Shown: positions 36,271-48,356 of the stretch, piece after piece | Layout: each line of letters opens with the position of its first letter | Position numbering within the stretch: the stretch's first letter is position 1 | DNA from: Pyropia yezoensis | Taxonomy: Eukaryota; Rhodophyta; Bangiophyceae; Bangiales; Bangiaceae | Direction: 5' to 3' | Assembly (NCBI GenBank): GCA_009829735.1 | Contig: CM020619.1 | Coordinates: 16,807,816-16,871,815 of the forward strand | DNA length: 64,000 bases | Made by a program: the position numbers and the translations under genes | The notes under the pieces: model-generated | Told to the model about the DNA's origin: nothing | Database searches by the model: none | The model's input: only the letters and a program-made list of their open reading frames with translations

Positions 36271-38842
36271 GACAGCGCACATGTTGCCCGTGACCCTCAC
36301 CTACCACGGGGTGCGTCAGCCGCCCCCTTTTTCGCCGACGAGCCAATTATGGGTAATTGTCGGCCGTTCACTAGTAGGTTAGACGCCGGCTTTTCCCGGG
36401 GACCTTTCCCAGGATGAGTCGGATGTTTCCCGGAGGGGTTTAACCGATAGTTACAGTACAGTATGGGTGTATGTGCTGGCCCCGCCCAACCCTCCTGCCC
36501 TCAAAGCCAAGGCCGCCCTCACAACGGTGGAAAACGAGCTTTTGCGTCAGATTTTGCATGCGAGGCCAGAGTCTGCTCCATTGCATCATGCCGATTCGAT
36601 GCGGACGCCTGGTACTTGGACGACATGCAATCCTTGACACTATCCTATGTATGGTGAGATCCTGCCACTGTGTGGCCGTCCTCGGACCTTTGATCCCGCC
36701 ATTGGCTCTGCTCCATTTCAAAAAAAAAGCGCCACGCGCAGCCAGAGTCCCGCTCGATTGGTTGCCTCCCGAGCGGGGGCGCCCGCGACCTCACTGGTCG
36801 TGCAGGCGTGCCGCCTGCTGGGTCGGTCGGCCACCGATCCACTGGTGGCCCCCCATTCCCGCACCGCTCCAACCGGCGGCGGCCAACCACACACGTCGTG
36901 GGGGCACAACCGCCTGCAGATTTGGTGCTACCGGGTGTGAAAAGACGCTTGCCCGAGGCATCGTCTATAGTAGTATGTTGTCGACCGGCTAGTCTAGTGG
37001 ATAAGACGCTCCAATCGGGAATAACGTACCGATACCGACTTTTATTTCGCTTTCCCGTAATCGATGATTAGTTTGATAGCCCGCTTGTGGATCCTACCAC
37101 GGTCCTGGCACGGAGGTAACGTGTCTGTGTCTCCTCACTGACGTCTCTCACAGAGTTGGCGTGAGCCAATGAGAGGTCGCAGAGCATCGGACGAGGGAAC
37201 TGTCGCATGGCCCATGGGAAGCACGACTTAGCGCTCGTTCGGCTCTCCTCTGGGAAACCAGTCCCCGAGTTAACGGACTTACAAACTGGTCCAGTCCAGT
37301 CCTATCCGTGTCACCGCCGCCCCGCGCGCTCACAGTTGGTACTGTACATATTCATTCTTCCGACAGCCAGGTGCCGCCCCAACCAGCCGGTCGCCGACCG
37401 GCCGAGCCCGCCACCGCCCTGTCGAATGATGGCAAGCCCCGGCCAGCCGCCGCCGCCCCGCATGTCCAGTAGCGACCAGCCGGCTTGTGAGTTATGTCCC
37501 CGGTACATATGCCGCACAGAGGGAGGTACTCAAGCATGAGCATCGCCGACCTGGCTCAATGGTTGGGCGCACGTATTGTGTTCCCACACGGCTTGCGGCC
37601 GTCCTGCGCGCTCGGCGACGGCCAGGCTGGGCCAGCCTTCCACCCCACACAGCCCACCACGGACAGCCCAGAGTGCCGCCAATAGCCCGCCAGCTGCACG
37701 GGGTGGCGTCGGCTGCCCGCCCGCGGGCGCCGCTGCCGCCGCCCCTGCCCGCCGGCCGGCGGCGGCACCCCGCCGGCAGCCTGCCGTGGGGGTCGCCGCC
37801 ATTCCTTTCCTCCTATCAGTAAAATTCCATTAGAATAAAACTACTATGACATCAAGACGCCAACTGGTCCTGCGTCCAGGACGCGAGTGACGCAAGGCAA
37901 CTCACTGTTGATAACCAATGTAATAATACTGAGGCCAACTCGCAGACAGAGGCCAATTCTTTAACGAATCCTCTCTATGTACAAATCAGGAGCATCTCAC
38001 GATGCATCCGAGTGTGCTCCCCCCAATCGACCGCCGTGAAGCCCGCCCACCAATCAGACTGGCGCGGAGGGGGCCCCTTCCACACCGCACCGAAAGGGTG
38101 TGCGGCGTCACTGTGTGACAGGTGGGTCAGGTTGGTTGGCCCCCTCGAGCGAGGCGCATGGCCAAAATCAACCAAACCCTTCAAGGAAGTTCCCTACACT
38201 GTCGACCGTCTGTCGTGTGGGCGGAGAGCCTCGCGTAGGCCGGTCCGTCGTGTGGTTGGTTGGCGGGGCGTGCCGTTCGTGGTGACCAGGGCCACCCCCC
38301 TCCGTATTGGTCTGCTGGGGGGGAGGGCCGCGTGCCGGTACGGTATGGGGGGGGCACGCGTCGCTGTCGCTGTCGTTGTCCCCCTGTGTGGGGTTTGCGT
38401 CGCCCACGACTGGCCCAGTGGGTGACGCGGCCCCCCACCGAACCACGCCCTGCGGCGCGCCCCCCCGCCCACGCGCGCCGCCGCCCCATCGCCCTGCGGC
38501 GGGTACGCGAGGGCCGCCAGCCGCGTCCTGCCGGGCCTCCCCCGTTCTTCTCCACCGCGGTCGATGCGTGGGGCCTGCTGACGGCGCCGCGGTTGCCGTC
38601 ACACCATCCGCGCGCTCGCCCCCGCCGGCCCCGCGCGGGTGCCACTCAGTCTGCTCTGCCGCTACTGTCGCTATCGCCGCGTCGAGTGCCTCATCGCCCA
38701 CTCGCCCATCCTTGCCGCCGCACCTACCCTTGACCGTTGGTGTTGGTTGACCTTTACGCTCCCCCTTCCCCCCTTCGCCGCCCCCCTGTTCCCCTCACGC
38801 TCGTGGTACACCCCCTTCTCCGCCCCATTCTTGTGTTTCGAC
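36271..38842. other. Intergenic region between the Fanzor-like gene and squalene synthase
   Basis: There is no convincing coding sequence. At 36,985-37,005 there is TAGTCTAGTGGATAAGACGC, which resembles a tRNA D-arm or A-box, but no B-box or cloverleaf follows. The stretch 37.8-38.0 kb is AT-rich, and 38.2-38.8 kb is GC-rich and probably contains the squalene synthase promoter and 5' UTR. If the accessory locus has a right end it should lie here, but I saw no terminal inverted repeat. Confidence 0.5.
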
Positions 38843-39229
38843 ATGGCGGGTGACCGCAAGAGCACCATGGCCGAGCTTGCCACCGCCGCCCGCCGCCCCA
38901 CAGAGCTCCTCGCCCTCCTCCGCTTCCGAGCGCGGGGCAAGGCGGCCATCGCGACGGCCATGGGTGGCATGGACGACCGGTGGCGGTGGTGCTACCGCAT
39001 CCTGGGCCAGGTGTCGCGCTCCTTTGCGCTTGTCATTATGGAGCTCGAGGCTGAGCTCCGCGACCCGGTGGCTATCTTTTACCTCGTCCTTCGCGCCCTC
39101 GACACCGTCGAGGACGACACGGCCGTGGCGGCGTCGGTGCGCCGGTCACTGTGCATTGGCTTTCACGAGAAGTTGGTGCCCGAGGCGGGGGGGTGGACGA
39201 CCGACGGGTTTGGCAAGGGCGCGGAGAAG
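38843..39229 (+). CDS. SQS: Squalene synthase, exon 1
   Basis: Start at 38,843. The exon has 129 codons and includes CYRILGQVSRSFALVIMEL (residues 50-68) and the first Asp-rich motif LRALDTVEDD (83-92), which binds the Mg-diphosphate of farnesyl diphosphate. It ends AAG|GTACGA in phase 0. The enzyme condenses two farnesyl diphosphates to presqualene diphosphate and reduces this to squalene with NADPH, the first committed step of sterol synthesis, on the ER membrane. Confidence 0.95.
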
Positions 39230-39609
39230 GTACGAAGGGCCCCCATAGGGGAGGGGGGTGGGAGGGACGCGGTTTTGCTCGACAGCGATACAGCGGGGAG
39301 TGGGGTCAGGCAGGGTGCCGAGGGCGTCTCAGAGACGCCTGATATGCTTGTGCTTTGGTGAGCGGTTTGGCTCCAATGGCGGTGACGGGTGTGGCTGGCT
39401 CGGCAGTGCTGGTCGGAGTGGAGTTTAGTGGTGAGTGATCCAGGCGAGCTTCTGGTGCTGCTGGGCGCTCGGTGTGGGTGCCTCGGAGCGCGCACTGACG
39501 CCCCGGTTACCGATCGTTCTCTCTTTCTGCTTGGGCTCTCGCTCGCTGTTGGGGGCTACTCTTGTGCATGCTTGTTGCCACTGCCATGCCGCCTCTTCTC
39601 TGTACTCAG
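39230..39609 (+). other. Intron of squalene synthase (380 nt)
   Basis: The donor is GTACGA and the acceptor TGTACTCAG. It is a phase 0 intron, and joining the flanks restores the conserved order of squalene synthase motifs. It shows that ordinary host introns here are several hundred bases long, unlike the 27-50 nt candidates in the accessory locus. Confidence 0.9.
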
Positions 39610-40824
39610 GAGCTGCTTGAGCGCTTTGACACTGTGCATTCGTGCTTCTCAGGTCTCAAGCCCGAGTACCAGCGTGTTATTGCAGACATCACGCGGGAGA
39701 TGGGCTTTGGGATGGCCGAGCACATGGATGAGACGGCGTGCGTGACAGTGGCCGACTATGACCGGTACTGCCATTATGTGGCTGGCTTGGTGGGCCTCGG
39801 CCTGACCAGGATGTTTGCGTGCTCGGGCCTCGAGTCGCCAGCGCTCGCGGACCCCCAGCGGGACCACCTTGCCAACTCGATGGGCCTCTTTCTTCAAAAG
39901 ACCAACATCATCCGGGACTACCTCGAGGACCTCAACGACGGCCGGACGTTTTGGCCCGAGGAGATTTGGTCGGTCCACGCCGACCGGCTGGGCGCCTTTG
40001 CCGCCCCCGAGCAACGCAAGGCCGCCCTCTCGTGCCTCAACGCGATGGTCACCGACGCTCTCCGCCACGTGCCGGACTGCCTAGAGTACATGTCGGCGAT
40101 CCGGTCGCCGAGCGTTTTCCACTTCGTGGCCATCCCGCAGGTGATGGCCATGGCCACATTGGCCGAGGTGTACGCCAACCCGGCGGTCTTTTCAGGGGTG
40201 GTCAAGCTCCGCCGCGGCAAGACCGCCGTGCTCATTTCGCGGGCCACGTCGGTCGACCTGGTGCACGAGCTCTTTTTTCAGTCGGCCGTTGGCATGCGCG
40301 CCGCGTGTGCGCCGGCTGACCCGTCTGTGGAGGAGACACGGAGCGCGCTGGAGCGCATCATCCGCCGGACGCTTCCCCACGTGCCCGCCACCCCCGACCT
40401 CACCGTCCCCAACCGGCTGTCCATTGTTGCGTTCGTGACGCTTTCCTCGTACCTCCTCCGCCGGCGCGCCGAGCACAATGACGGCACGGGTTTTTCGTGG
40501 CGCCGCGGGGGCATCCCCGAGCCGCTCGACATGCTCGCCGCGGGCGCCCTCTTCCTGGTCATGATGTGGATGTTTTCCTTCTTTGGCCTCCAGTTTGTGA
40601 CAGCCGGCCTCCGGCCGCGGACGGCGCGGCCGGCAGGTGGCGGGCGGGCGGGCGGCGGGGGGGGGGGCGCCAGGCTCGCGGCGGCGGCGTCGCCCATGCC
40701 GGCCGCTCACGCGGGGCGGTTGCAACCGGCGCCGGCGGGGGAGGCAGTGATGGGTGCCCGTGGCACCGGCGACGGGGTTGCCCCCGCCGCGGCAGCACCA
40801 GTATCAGGGGGCGGCACCGCCTGA
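39610..40824 (+). CDS. SQS: Squalene synthase, exon 2
   Basis: The exon has 404 codons and a stop, giving a protein of 533 aa. It carries YCHYVAGLVGLGL (~182-194), SMGLFLQKTNIIRDYLED (219-236) with the second Asp-rich motif DYLED, FWPEEIW, and FHFVAIPQVMAMATLAEVY. A hydrophobic C-terminal segment (LDMLAAGALFLVMMWMFSFF, ~434-453) is the usual membrane anchor. An unusual Gly/Ala-rich tail of about 70 residues follows the anchor, making the protein longer than the usual 400-460 aa. All key residues are present, so the gene looks functional. Confidence 0.95.
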   Translation, partial: ELLERFDTVHSCFSGLKPEYQRVIADITREMGFGMAEHMDETACVTVADYDRYCHYVAGLVGLGLTRMFACSGLESPALADPQRDHLANSMGLFLQKTNIIRDYLEDLNDGRTFWPEEIWSVHADRLGAFAAPEQRKAALSCLNAMVTDALRHVPDCLEYMSAIRSPSVFHFVAIPQVMAMATLAEVYANPAVFSGVVKLRRGKTAVLISRATSVDLVHELFFQSAVGMRAACAPADPSVEETRSALERIIRRTLPHVPATPDLTVPNRLSIVAFVTLSSYLLRRRAEHNDGTGFSWRRGGIPEPLDMLAAGALFLVMMWMFSFFGLQFVTAGLRPRTARPAGGGRAGGGGGGARLAAAASPMPAAHAGRLQPAPAGEAVMGARGTGDGVAPAAAAPVSGGGTA

Positions 40825-43800
40825 GCGCCCACTGTCGTCGCCGCCTGGTCGTAGACGTGTCGAAGTTGAGGCGTCGCTGCGGCGTGGCGGACGAAGGGGG
40901 GGGGGGAGGGGGGAGAGATATGCTGCCTGCCTTGACTGTTTGTTGGACTTCCGTGACCTGAGGAACAACTTTTCGCTTCCTCGCGCTGTACATGTTGCGT
41001 ATTCCACCCCGTCTGCTCGCGGCGGTCCCCATTCTTTTCCGCATGCACCCGTGTTTGTGACCGAGCGCGGCTGCCGCCTCACTTTGATCGCCTGCTAGCT
41101 AGCACCCATTTTTCCTCCTGGCGCGGGGCTTCCCATTTTGTTTATTCCTCTCTTGCGCCCCAGCTGTCTCGCATCTTGCGAGCGGCGCATGACGCTATCC
41201 CCCCTCCCCTCGTCCCCCTCCGCCTTGCTGCGTCAGCGGTGGCGGGCTGCGTCCTAGCCGAAACGCGCCCACCTACAGTTACGCGTTCGTCCCTGACCCT
41301 TTCACCCGCCCCACCCCCCCCGTCCCCCTCTCCCCTCACGATAGGTGCATCCTGCGCTCGATGCGTTTCAGAGCGCCGGATGAGCCCGTTGTGGTTGAGA
41401 TTTCTGACCGATTTCTGAGCCGATCCGCCAGAGAATCGAGAATGCACCTTTACTTGCATTTAGTAACTGCCGGCAGTTACTAGCACTATTGTACATGTGA
41501 TACTGTCTACTTCGATCTCTACGATCGTTGGACGACTGCCAGTCAGTCGACAGCTTGAGTCCTCTGGCGGATCTGGAGCAGTCGTGACACAGAAGCACAT
41601 TTATCACCGAAATTATACCCACGTACGGATTTCGCTCGGAAGAGACATGCGCTACAAGGGGCTCTGGGGGGGGTGTAGGGAGAAGAGCAAGCATGCCATG
41701 CCGAGAGTGTGCGCGGGTGAAACAGGCAACTGGCAACGGAAAAGAGGTCTCCTTTATGGGGGCATCACAGCCCTGTGCAGCACGCACCCGAACAAAGGCG
41801 AGAAGGTAGCAGTAACTGCAGTTACTAAGCCGCTGATAACAAAGGGAACAGCTGTTCCCTTCTGTTTAGTAACTGCATGTTACCAAGCCCTTCCCGCTGT
41901 AGTCAGACCATAAAAATGCAGAGCCTGGGTGCGCATTATGCGTACAGTAAGATGCCGTAAAGAAAACAGTCAGTGATGATGGTCGCCAAACCGGTGGTGT
42001 CAAGGTGTCTATAGGCGCTCAAAAGGGGACCTTGGGGGGGGTTCTCCGAAAGTGGCAACGACTCCCTCAAGGCGACCGTTTTTGAGGGTAGTTTTTTCTG
42101 CTCTCTGGCATTGCCTTGATGGACGACGTCTGTTCCTCTCTCGACAGCTCTTTTTTCTGGCCTATTTGATGAGCACAAAGTCCGTGAGCCCCCCGTGTCC
42201 ACCTCACACACCCTCCCCCCCCGTCCGCGCCACAGCCGCTTCTCACTGGCAGCACCGCAACCATTGCGGGGCTGACAAGGCGGGCTTTCTGGCCACCGCC
42301 TCTTCCATTGCAGCCCTGGCCGCCCACGCCACGACCGCAGCTGCATCTTCGCTCAACGGCAGCAGCGGCAGGTGCAGAGACGTCAACGGCATCGCCGAGG
42401 GCGGAGACGGCCGCCCCAGAAGCGCCACGGCCGACAGGAGGCGGGAAGGGCGAAGCGGTGCAGCTAAAGTGGTCGCTGCTGCCGTCACGACCGCTTCTGT
42501 CGACGCCGCTGCGGCCGCCGTCGCCCACTCTCTAATCGCTCTGCTTGCCGTGGTCACGGCCGCCAGTGTCCCAGCCGCTGCTGCCATTACTGCTTCCGCC
42601 GTCACTGTTGCCGCTGCTGGTGCCACTCCGGTTGCAACCACAGCCGCCACCGCCGCCAGTGCTCTGAGCCTGAGACCATAAAGGGAGATGCTGGTCGGCC
42701 ACGGTGGGGGACAAGGGACGGGGCTCGTAGGCGCCGTGTGCCCCCCTCGGCACGCCCAGTCCGCGGCGGCGGCGAGGACTGCGTCGGCGGCAGCGGCGGC
42801 CGCGGCGGTAGCGGCAGCTCCCGGCCCACAGCGGCCGCCCCGAGCGGCGGCTGTGGAGAGGGAGAGGGAGAAGGGATGGCGCCCGCCGCGGCAACCGAGA
42901 CCAACACAGCAAGGGAGGCTCCAGTCGGCATTCCGCCGGCGTAGGTACATTGCGCGGCCGTCCAGGCCGGCGGCGTAGGACGGGGACGGAGGGAGGCGCG
43001 GCAGCCAAAGAGGCAGCTAGCTGCGGCGGTGACGGCACCGGCGTAGGTGGCACCGGCGGCGCACCGGCGATACCACAAGTCTCGGGCGTCCTGGCCGACG
43101 ATGGGCGGACGTCCCCACCACCGTCGCCTTGGCCGCGGCAGTGCCGGTGGCTACCGCCGCCGTCGCGGTGATGGGCTCGGCCGCGGGCCGGTCCGGCTCA
43201 AGACCGCCGCCGGCATGGCAACCGCCCCAGTGGATTGTCCCCGCCGCCTCCGACGCCGCCCTCGACGCTGGGGAGGCGCGGCGTGAGGGGCAGGGGGAGG
43301 GGGGGGCGCTAGAGGGACCAACGAAAGAGGGTGGAAAGGGCGAGAGAAGGCAAAGGGGGACTAGCGTACTGGAATGGCGTGGGAGAGGGGGCGGTGGAAA
43401 TGAAAAGCAAGCTTTTCGTGGTGTGGCGACAGCGGGGCGGCTGGTCGGGCGCACCAATGTCGCTCCCCCGCTCCCCCCCGTCCCCCTTCCCCCCTCTTCC
43501 TCCTCCTTGAGCTTGACCTGGCCTCACCTGCCCCCGTCAACCGGCTGCTGCTGCGGCATCGGCTGCGGCTGACGAACCTCATGAGACGCACGACCACCAC
43601 GGCGGCGGTGTCCTTGATGCCCGTAACCTTTCCAGAAGGGCGCCAGCTCGCGCTGCCACCGCCGCCGCTACGGCCGCTGCCGCTGCTGCCGCCTTCTGCG
43701 CCTCTGCCGCCGCTGCTGCTGCACCAACCGCCTCTGTCGCCCGGTGCGGCCGCTGAACGACCACTCGGTTGGACAGTGACATTCGCAGAGAGGCGCAAGG

Positions 43801-46582
43801 CACTGAGCTCAGATGGCTGACGAAGAAATTGGTTTTTAAGTGGATTCGACAACAAAGAAACTTATTGGCGAATTGGATACACCACGTCATCGCGGGGGGC
43901 TACTGTGCGTACTGAGTGACAGCGTCTGTATTCAGTGACAGCGCTGAGGAAGAGATGCCTGGCACACGCCGTGTGTGTCTTGTATGCATCATGCTGAACA
44001 CGGTCCGTTGACCCTGAAAGATGACCACTCACGGTTGCAAACACGAACCCGCTCTGAGTCAGCGAGCTGTCAGTTCCCAGGACTAGATGAAGAGTGTACC
44101 ACGAGTGGAAGGCCCCTCCGCGAAGGCGTGCGCCCCCCCTCGCCCGCCCTCGCCCCCCACTCAGGCAGGATGGCCTTTGTCAGCCACCGTGACAGGCAAG
44201 GCCCGGAGAGTGCCCTCCCCCCCCCCGGACCGCGTCGTGCGGCCCGCCGCCGTCCCCGATGCCGCCCGCCACCCCCAGTTGGTGGGTCGGTCGGTCGGTC
44301 GGCCCTCTGTCCGGTGCCAGGAGGGCCTTCGCGCCGGGTTCTTCATCTGAGAACCCTACGTGTGCCCCCGTTAGGGCGCGCGACATCGAGGCGGCTCCCC
44401 CGGCCCACGTGCGGGGCACGCCAAACAATGAAGAAATAGAAGCCTCTCGAGCAGGGCGCTCCGACCGCGAAAGGCCGTCAAGGAGCCCCGTCCCCATCGC
44501 AGAGCTGAAGGATATGAGAGCACGTGACAGCCCGGCTCTCGACTATTCGCAGCCGCATCCTCTATGCAACGTACGAGTGCTAGGCAGCATCAGCCTATAT
44601 TAACAAAGACAGCCTTCTCAAAGGTCTCCGACGGGTGTGAAAGGTCATCTGAGACATACACGATCATGACTTTGACTCAACAGTTCAACCTTCATCGTCG
44701 AGTGCACGTGTCGCACCCCCCGACCTTCTCGCCTGTCGCGTCGATCAGTGGCGGCCGCCCCGCCCGTGGCATCCCTTGCCGCCCCGTCCCTGCCACCCAA
44801 CGGACAGGTAGCTTTTCGCCGGCCCACTATCCCCCCCCTCCCCCCCTCGTCGACCCAACGCCAGCGCTTGCATGCCAACGTCCTCGCCGCCGCTCTCCCC
44901 GCTCCGCCAAACCGCGCTTGGCACACCACCTGTGGCGGGTACCCGCGGCGAGCACTCGGGTTCTCGTCCCCTGCGCTCCCTCTGCGCTCGCGGTCGGCGG
45001 CGCGGCGGTGGCGACGGCGGCGGTGGCGCCGCCGCCGCCGTCGCCACCGCCGCGCCTGTCGCGCCGCCGCCGCCACTGCTACCGGCGCCGCCGCCGTCGC
45101 CACAACCACCTACGACGACGGTACGCGGCCGCCGAGGCCTGTACCGGCTGGCGGGGGCAGCCGTTCGGGAGGCGGCGGCAGCGGCGGGTGGCGCCACGCG
45201 CAGCATCCCCACCACGCCTGACGGCACTCTCGATGGCGGCGGTACGGCCCACCGCGATTCCCACTTCATCACCCCCAGTGGCACTACCCACGCGCCCGCG
45301 CACGGCGGGTATGACCCACCGCCGCCAATAACCACTCCGCGGCAGCGGCGGTGTCCGCGACCACCAGTGGTAGTGGCGGCCACGGGCCGGCTGCTGGCCC
45401 GGCGCGGTGTTTCGCCCCATTCTTCCAGCGAAGAGCGGTGGAGGCGGCGGCCTGTTGTGCCGGGTACTTACCTTGCTCCCATCGTCGGAGTCCATCGCGG
45501 CCATCATGTTAGCGGCGACTGTGGTGGTCTAGGTTGGATCGGAAGGGTCCTTTCGAGGGGGGGGGTGTTCAAATCGCCGTGGCGAAGGCGGCAGTGGCGG
45601 CGGTACATGCGGTGCGTTGTTGCGGCGCGCGCCGTGGGGGGGGGGCCGTGAAAGAGTAGGCGCGCGCGGCTGCGGTCACGGCGCCCTCGGCGTCAGGCGG
45701 TGATGTCACCGTCGCGCCCGCGTCTCCTCCAGCGGCGCTGGCACCTCCCGCGCCCTGCTCGACCGTTCCGTCGGCCACGGTCACAGTTCACCCCGCGCCC
45801 TGCTCGGCCGCTGCGTCCGCCACGGCCACAGTGCCCACCACAATCCACGTCATTCCTTCCTGTTGGCTTCTGCGCGCCACCACTCCGACCTCTACCACTG
45901 CTTGCACCTCAGGCGGGGGGCGGGACATGTCCATTACCCCCGGGCACCCCTACTGCTAGTGACTCCTGCAACGGCAGGTGGTCGCACGCGGGCGAGACTT
46001 TGTCACCTCAGGCCACCTCACGGTCAACACTGTCTGCGCCGGCGCGCGCGGGGGACGTGGGGGTCCATATCGCCAGCAACATCACTTTCACCGTCAACAC
46101 GGAACAAAGTATCTGTGTGCTCATGGAATACAGGGAACATAAGGGGCAAGAACAAAACATTAAAAAAGCGCGGCAGGGGCCCCCGTCGCCATGCCGTCGG
46201 GCGCTGGGCGCCCATGTTTTGGGCCGAAAATACCTGAAATTGGCGATGTCTGTGCACACGTCGTGCACGAGGGACCACACACTACCAGCCCTGTAAACCG
46301 ATTTCGCTGGCGACGATTCTTCCTTGCGGGTGTCCCGCCCTCGCTGCTTCCGCGGCTGCCTCCACAACGCCAGCTGCTCCCGCGGCCACCGCCACGGCGC
46401 CCCCCCGTGGGTGCGCCGCCCGCGCTGCCGTCCCGGCCACAGCAGCTGCGCCCGCCGCGGACCTAGCGGCTCCCGCCGACCGCGCTGCTGCTGCACTGGC
46501 CGCTGAAGCCGTGGCGATTGCCTCTGTCGCCGGCACTCGTAGCCGCTGCAGTAGCTGTGTGGCCGCCGCAGCTGCCTGTACC
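40825..46582. other. Long low-complexity interval without a supported gene
   Basis: ORFs of 100-300 codons exist on both strands, but they are Ala/Arg/Pro-rich, overlap one another in several frames and contain no recognisable domain. Short palindromes built on AGTAACTGC lie at 41.46 and 41.81 kb. The rest holds GCC/GGC-rich runs (42.3-43.3, 44.9-45.3 and 46.3-46.5 kb) and AT-richer spacers. It may include untranslated regions or decayed transposons. Confidence 0.5.
41461..41826. repeat. AGTAACTGC palindromes
   Basis: A perfect 22-bp palindrome at 41,461-41,482 (arms TAGTAACTGCC / GGCAGTTACTA) and a 16-bp one at 41,811-41,826 (AGTAACTGCAGTTACT) share one arm sequence. An imperfect third (TAGTAACTGCATGTTACCA) lies near 41,869. 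They may be sites for one DNA-binding protein or remnants of a small inverted-repeat transposon. Confidence 0.7.
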
Positions 46583-48356
46583 ATGGCAGAGATGCTTTTG
46601 CGCCGCGCGCCGGACAACTACGAAGATCCTTTCGAGTCGGATGACGGAGCGGATTCTGCTGATGCGGCGGGTGGCCCGGAAGCTCGGCACGGGGAATCCG
46701 AGGTAATGAGGGGATCTGGGGGCGGGCGGGAGGACGAGGAGAGGGAAAGAGAGGTGGAGGACGGTAGGTATGAGGAGGAGGAGAGGCCTCCTCTCCCGTC
46801 CACCTCAGCAAGGTACATTCCGCGGCCCTTGGGGAATTACGAGGAGGGCATGAACGTTGCTCGCACTCGGGACGAGGGGCGCTCCAAGGCCACGCTGCGG
46901 CAGTACAGGGAGGAGACAAAGCGGTTCGCTCGTTTCTTGAGTATGGACGTCGCACGAACTCTGCGAGCCATTGTTGGGGAGCACACCGGTCTTCTGCACG
47001 TGACCAGCCGTGGCGCTCCGCCTCGCGGCAAAGCGCTCACGTCTGGCGACGCAACCATTGATCTGGATGGCATTTTTGAGCACCCTCCCCGCCGCTCAGA
47101 TGTGCTGATCAAGGCTTTCCTTTGTGACCGCACACTGTCATGGGTGCGCTCCCCGGGAATGGGGCGGAAGATTGTAGCCGCCCTGTCGCGGGAGTTTGAA
47201 CGTTTTGATCACACCGCGGAGTGGAACGGGCGAGAGGGCAACCCCGCAAACTCCCCAGTCGTCAGCGCCGCGCTGAAGGCGCACGATGCGAAGAGCCGGC
47301 GGACGGAGACGTCGGCCAAGGGGGTCGACCCCGTCCGCTACCGCGACCTCGACAGGTTCTACACGCGGCACTTTGACAGCCGAGATTTAAGGGACTGGGA
47401 TGAGCAGGCGCTGATGCTCTACACGGCAATGCTTGTGGGCCTGAACCTTTGCCTTCGGTTTGACGAGCTGTCTCGCCTCTCGTACGTTGGATGCCTATGT
47501 TCTTCCTGAGTGCGGTGAGCGACGGTGTCCTTGTGGCTTTGTGCTGCTCACGGTTGCGTTTTTCTTGCAGGACATTGCTAACATTGTCGGTCCTCCCTAG
47601 CACTGGCACTTCTACGTTTGCTGAGCAGGCTTGGACAAATGGAAGTGGATGATGATCGCATACGCTTTTAGTTGATCGGTACGAAGATCAACAAGGGCGC
47701 AACGGTGCACTTCAACGTGATCAGGTGGCCAGGCACGTTATCTGGAGACCTACGGTGCGTTAAAGTTTCTTGTCGGGCTCCTATGCAGGTGAGTCGTGGG
47801 CAACAAGTAGTTCAATGTCATGCTCATGGGTGTCATTGACATTGTCTGACGCTGGGACCGACGGTTTCTCCTGCCTTGTCCATTGTTGTTCTTCTGCCGC
47901 AGTGTTTGCCCATTGTTCTTCCTCCGCCTTTGGTTGAGCGTACGTGGAGTACAGGACGGATACCTCTTTCCTGGCTACTGGAGGAACGAGAGCGGGCGCC
48001 AGAATGGCACGCAGGACTTTATCATGGAGTACGTCCCGGGGGAAAGATTGAAGTACCCGAAGTTCCGGGACCTCCTCAAGGACTCCCTTTTTCGTCTCGG
48101 CTGCGCAAACGCATTCTTCATCGGCACCCACAGTCTTCGACGGGGGGGCACCCAGCTGTTTTTGCTTCCGGGTGTGTCGCTTTATAGCGTGCGACAACGC
48201 GGCTTTTGGGCGACGTATCAACGCATGGAGACGCACATGGCGACTAATAACAGGCGCGAGCTGGAGGGCGACCTTTGGCCTGCACCCACACTCCTTGCGT
48301 ACGCGTCTTTCTCCGTAGTCGGTATGGAGGCCATTGAGGCGTCCTTGTCGCGATAA
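46583..48356 (+). pseudogene. Crypton-like tyrosine recombinase, broken
   Basis: Exon 1 (46,583-47,509) starts at CCATGG, has an acidic Glu/Arg-rich N-terminus, a core-binding-like region (SKATLRQYREETKRFARFL), and ends with LMLYTAMLVGLNLCLRFDEL, the box-A arginine region. The fragment LIGTKINKGATVHFNVI (~47,672) fits the conserved beta-hairpin lysine and follows a TAG in its frame. The terminal part (47,903-48,356) has GTHSLRRGGTQLFLLPGVSL, the HxxR box. An intron GTGAGT...GCCGCAG at 47,789-47,902 is plausible, but no set of splices I tried gives a continuous frame. No reverse transcriptase is nearby, so Crypton rather than DIRS is favoured. Confidence 0.72.

Noticed and set aside
36985..37060. 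tRNA-like A-box (TAGTCTAGTGG)
   Set aside because: No B-box, no cloverleaf and no matching acceptor stem could be found. At most a tRNA-derived fragment.
42052..46296. Several 150-300 codon ORFs on both strands
   Set aside because: They are Ala/Arg/Pro-rich, open in several frames at once because of GC-rich repeats, and contain no recognisable domain.
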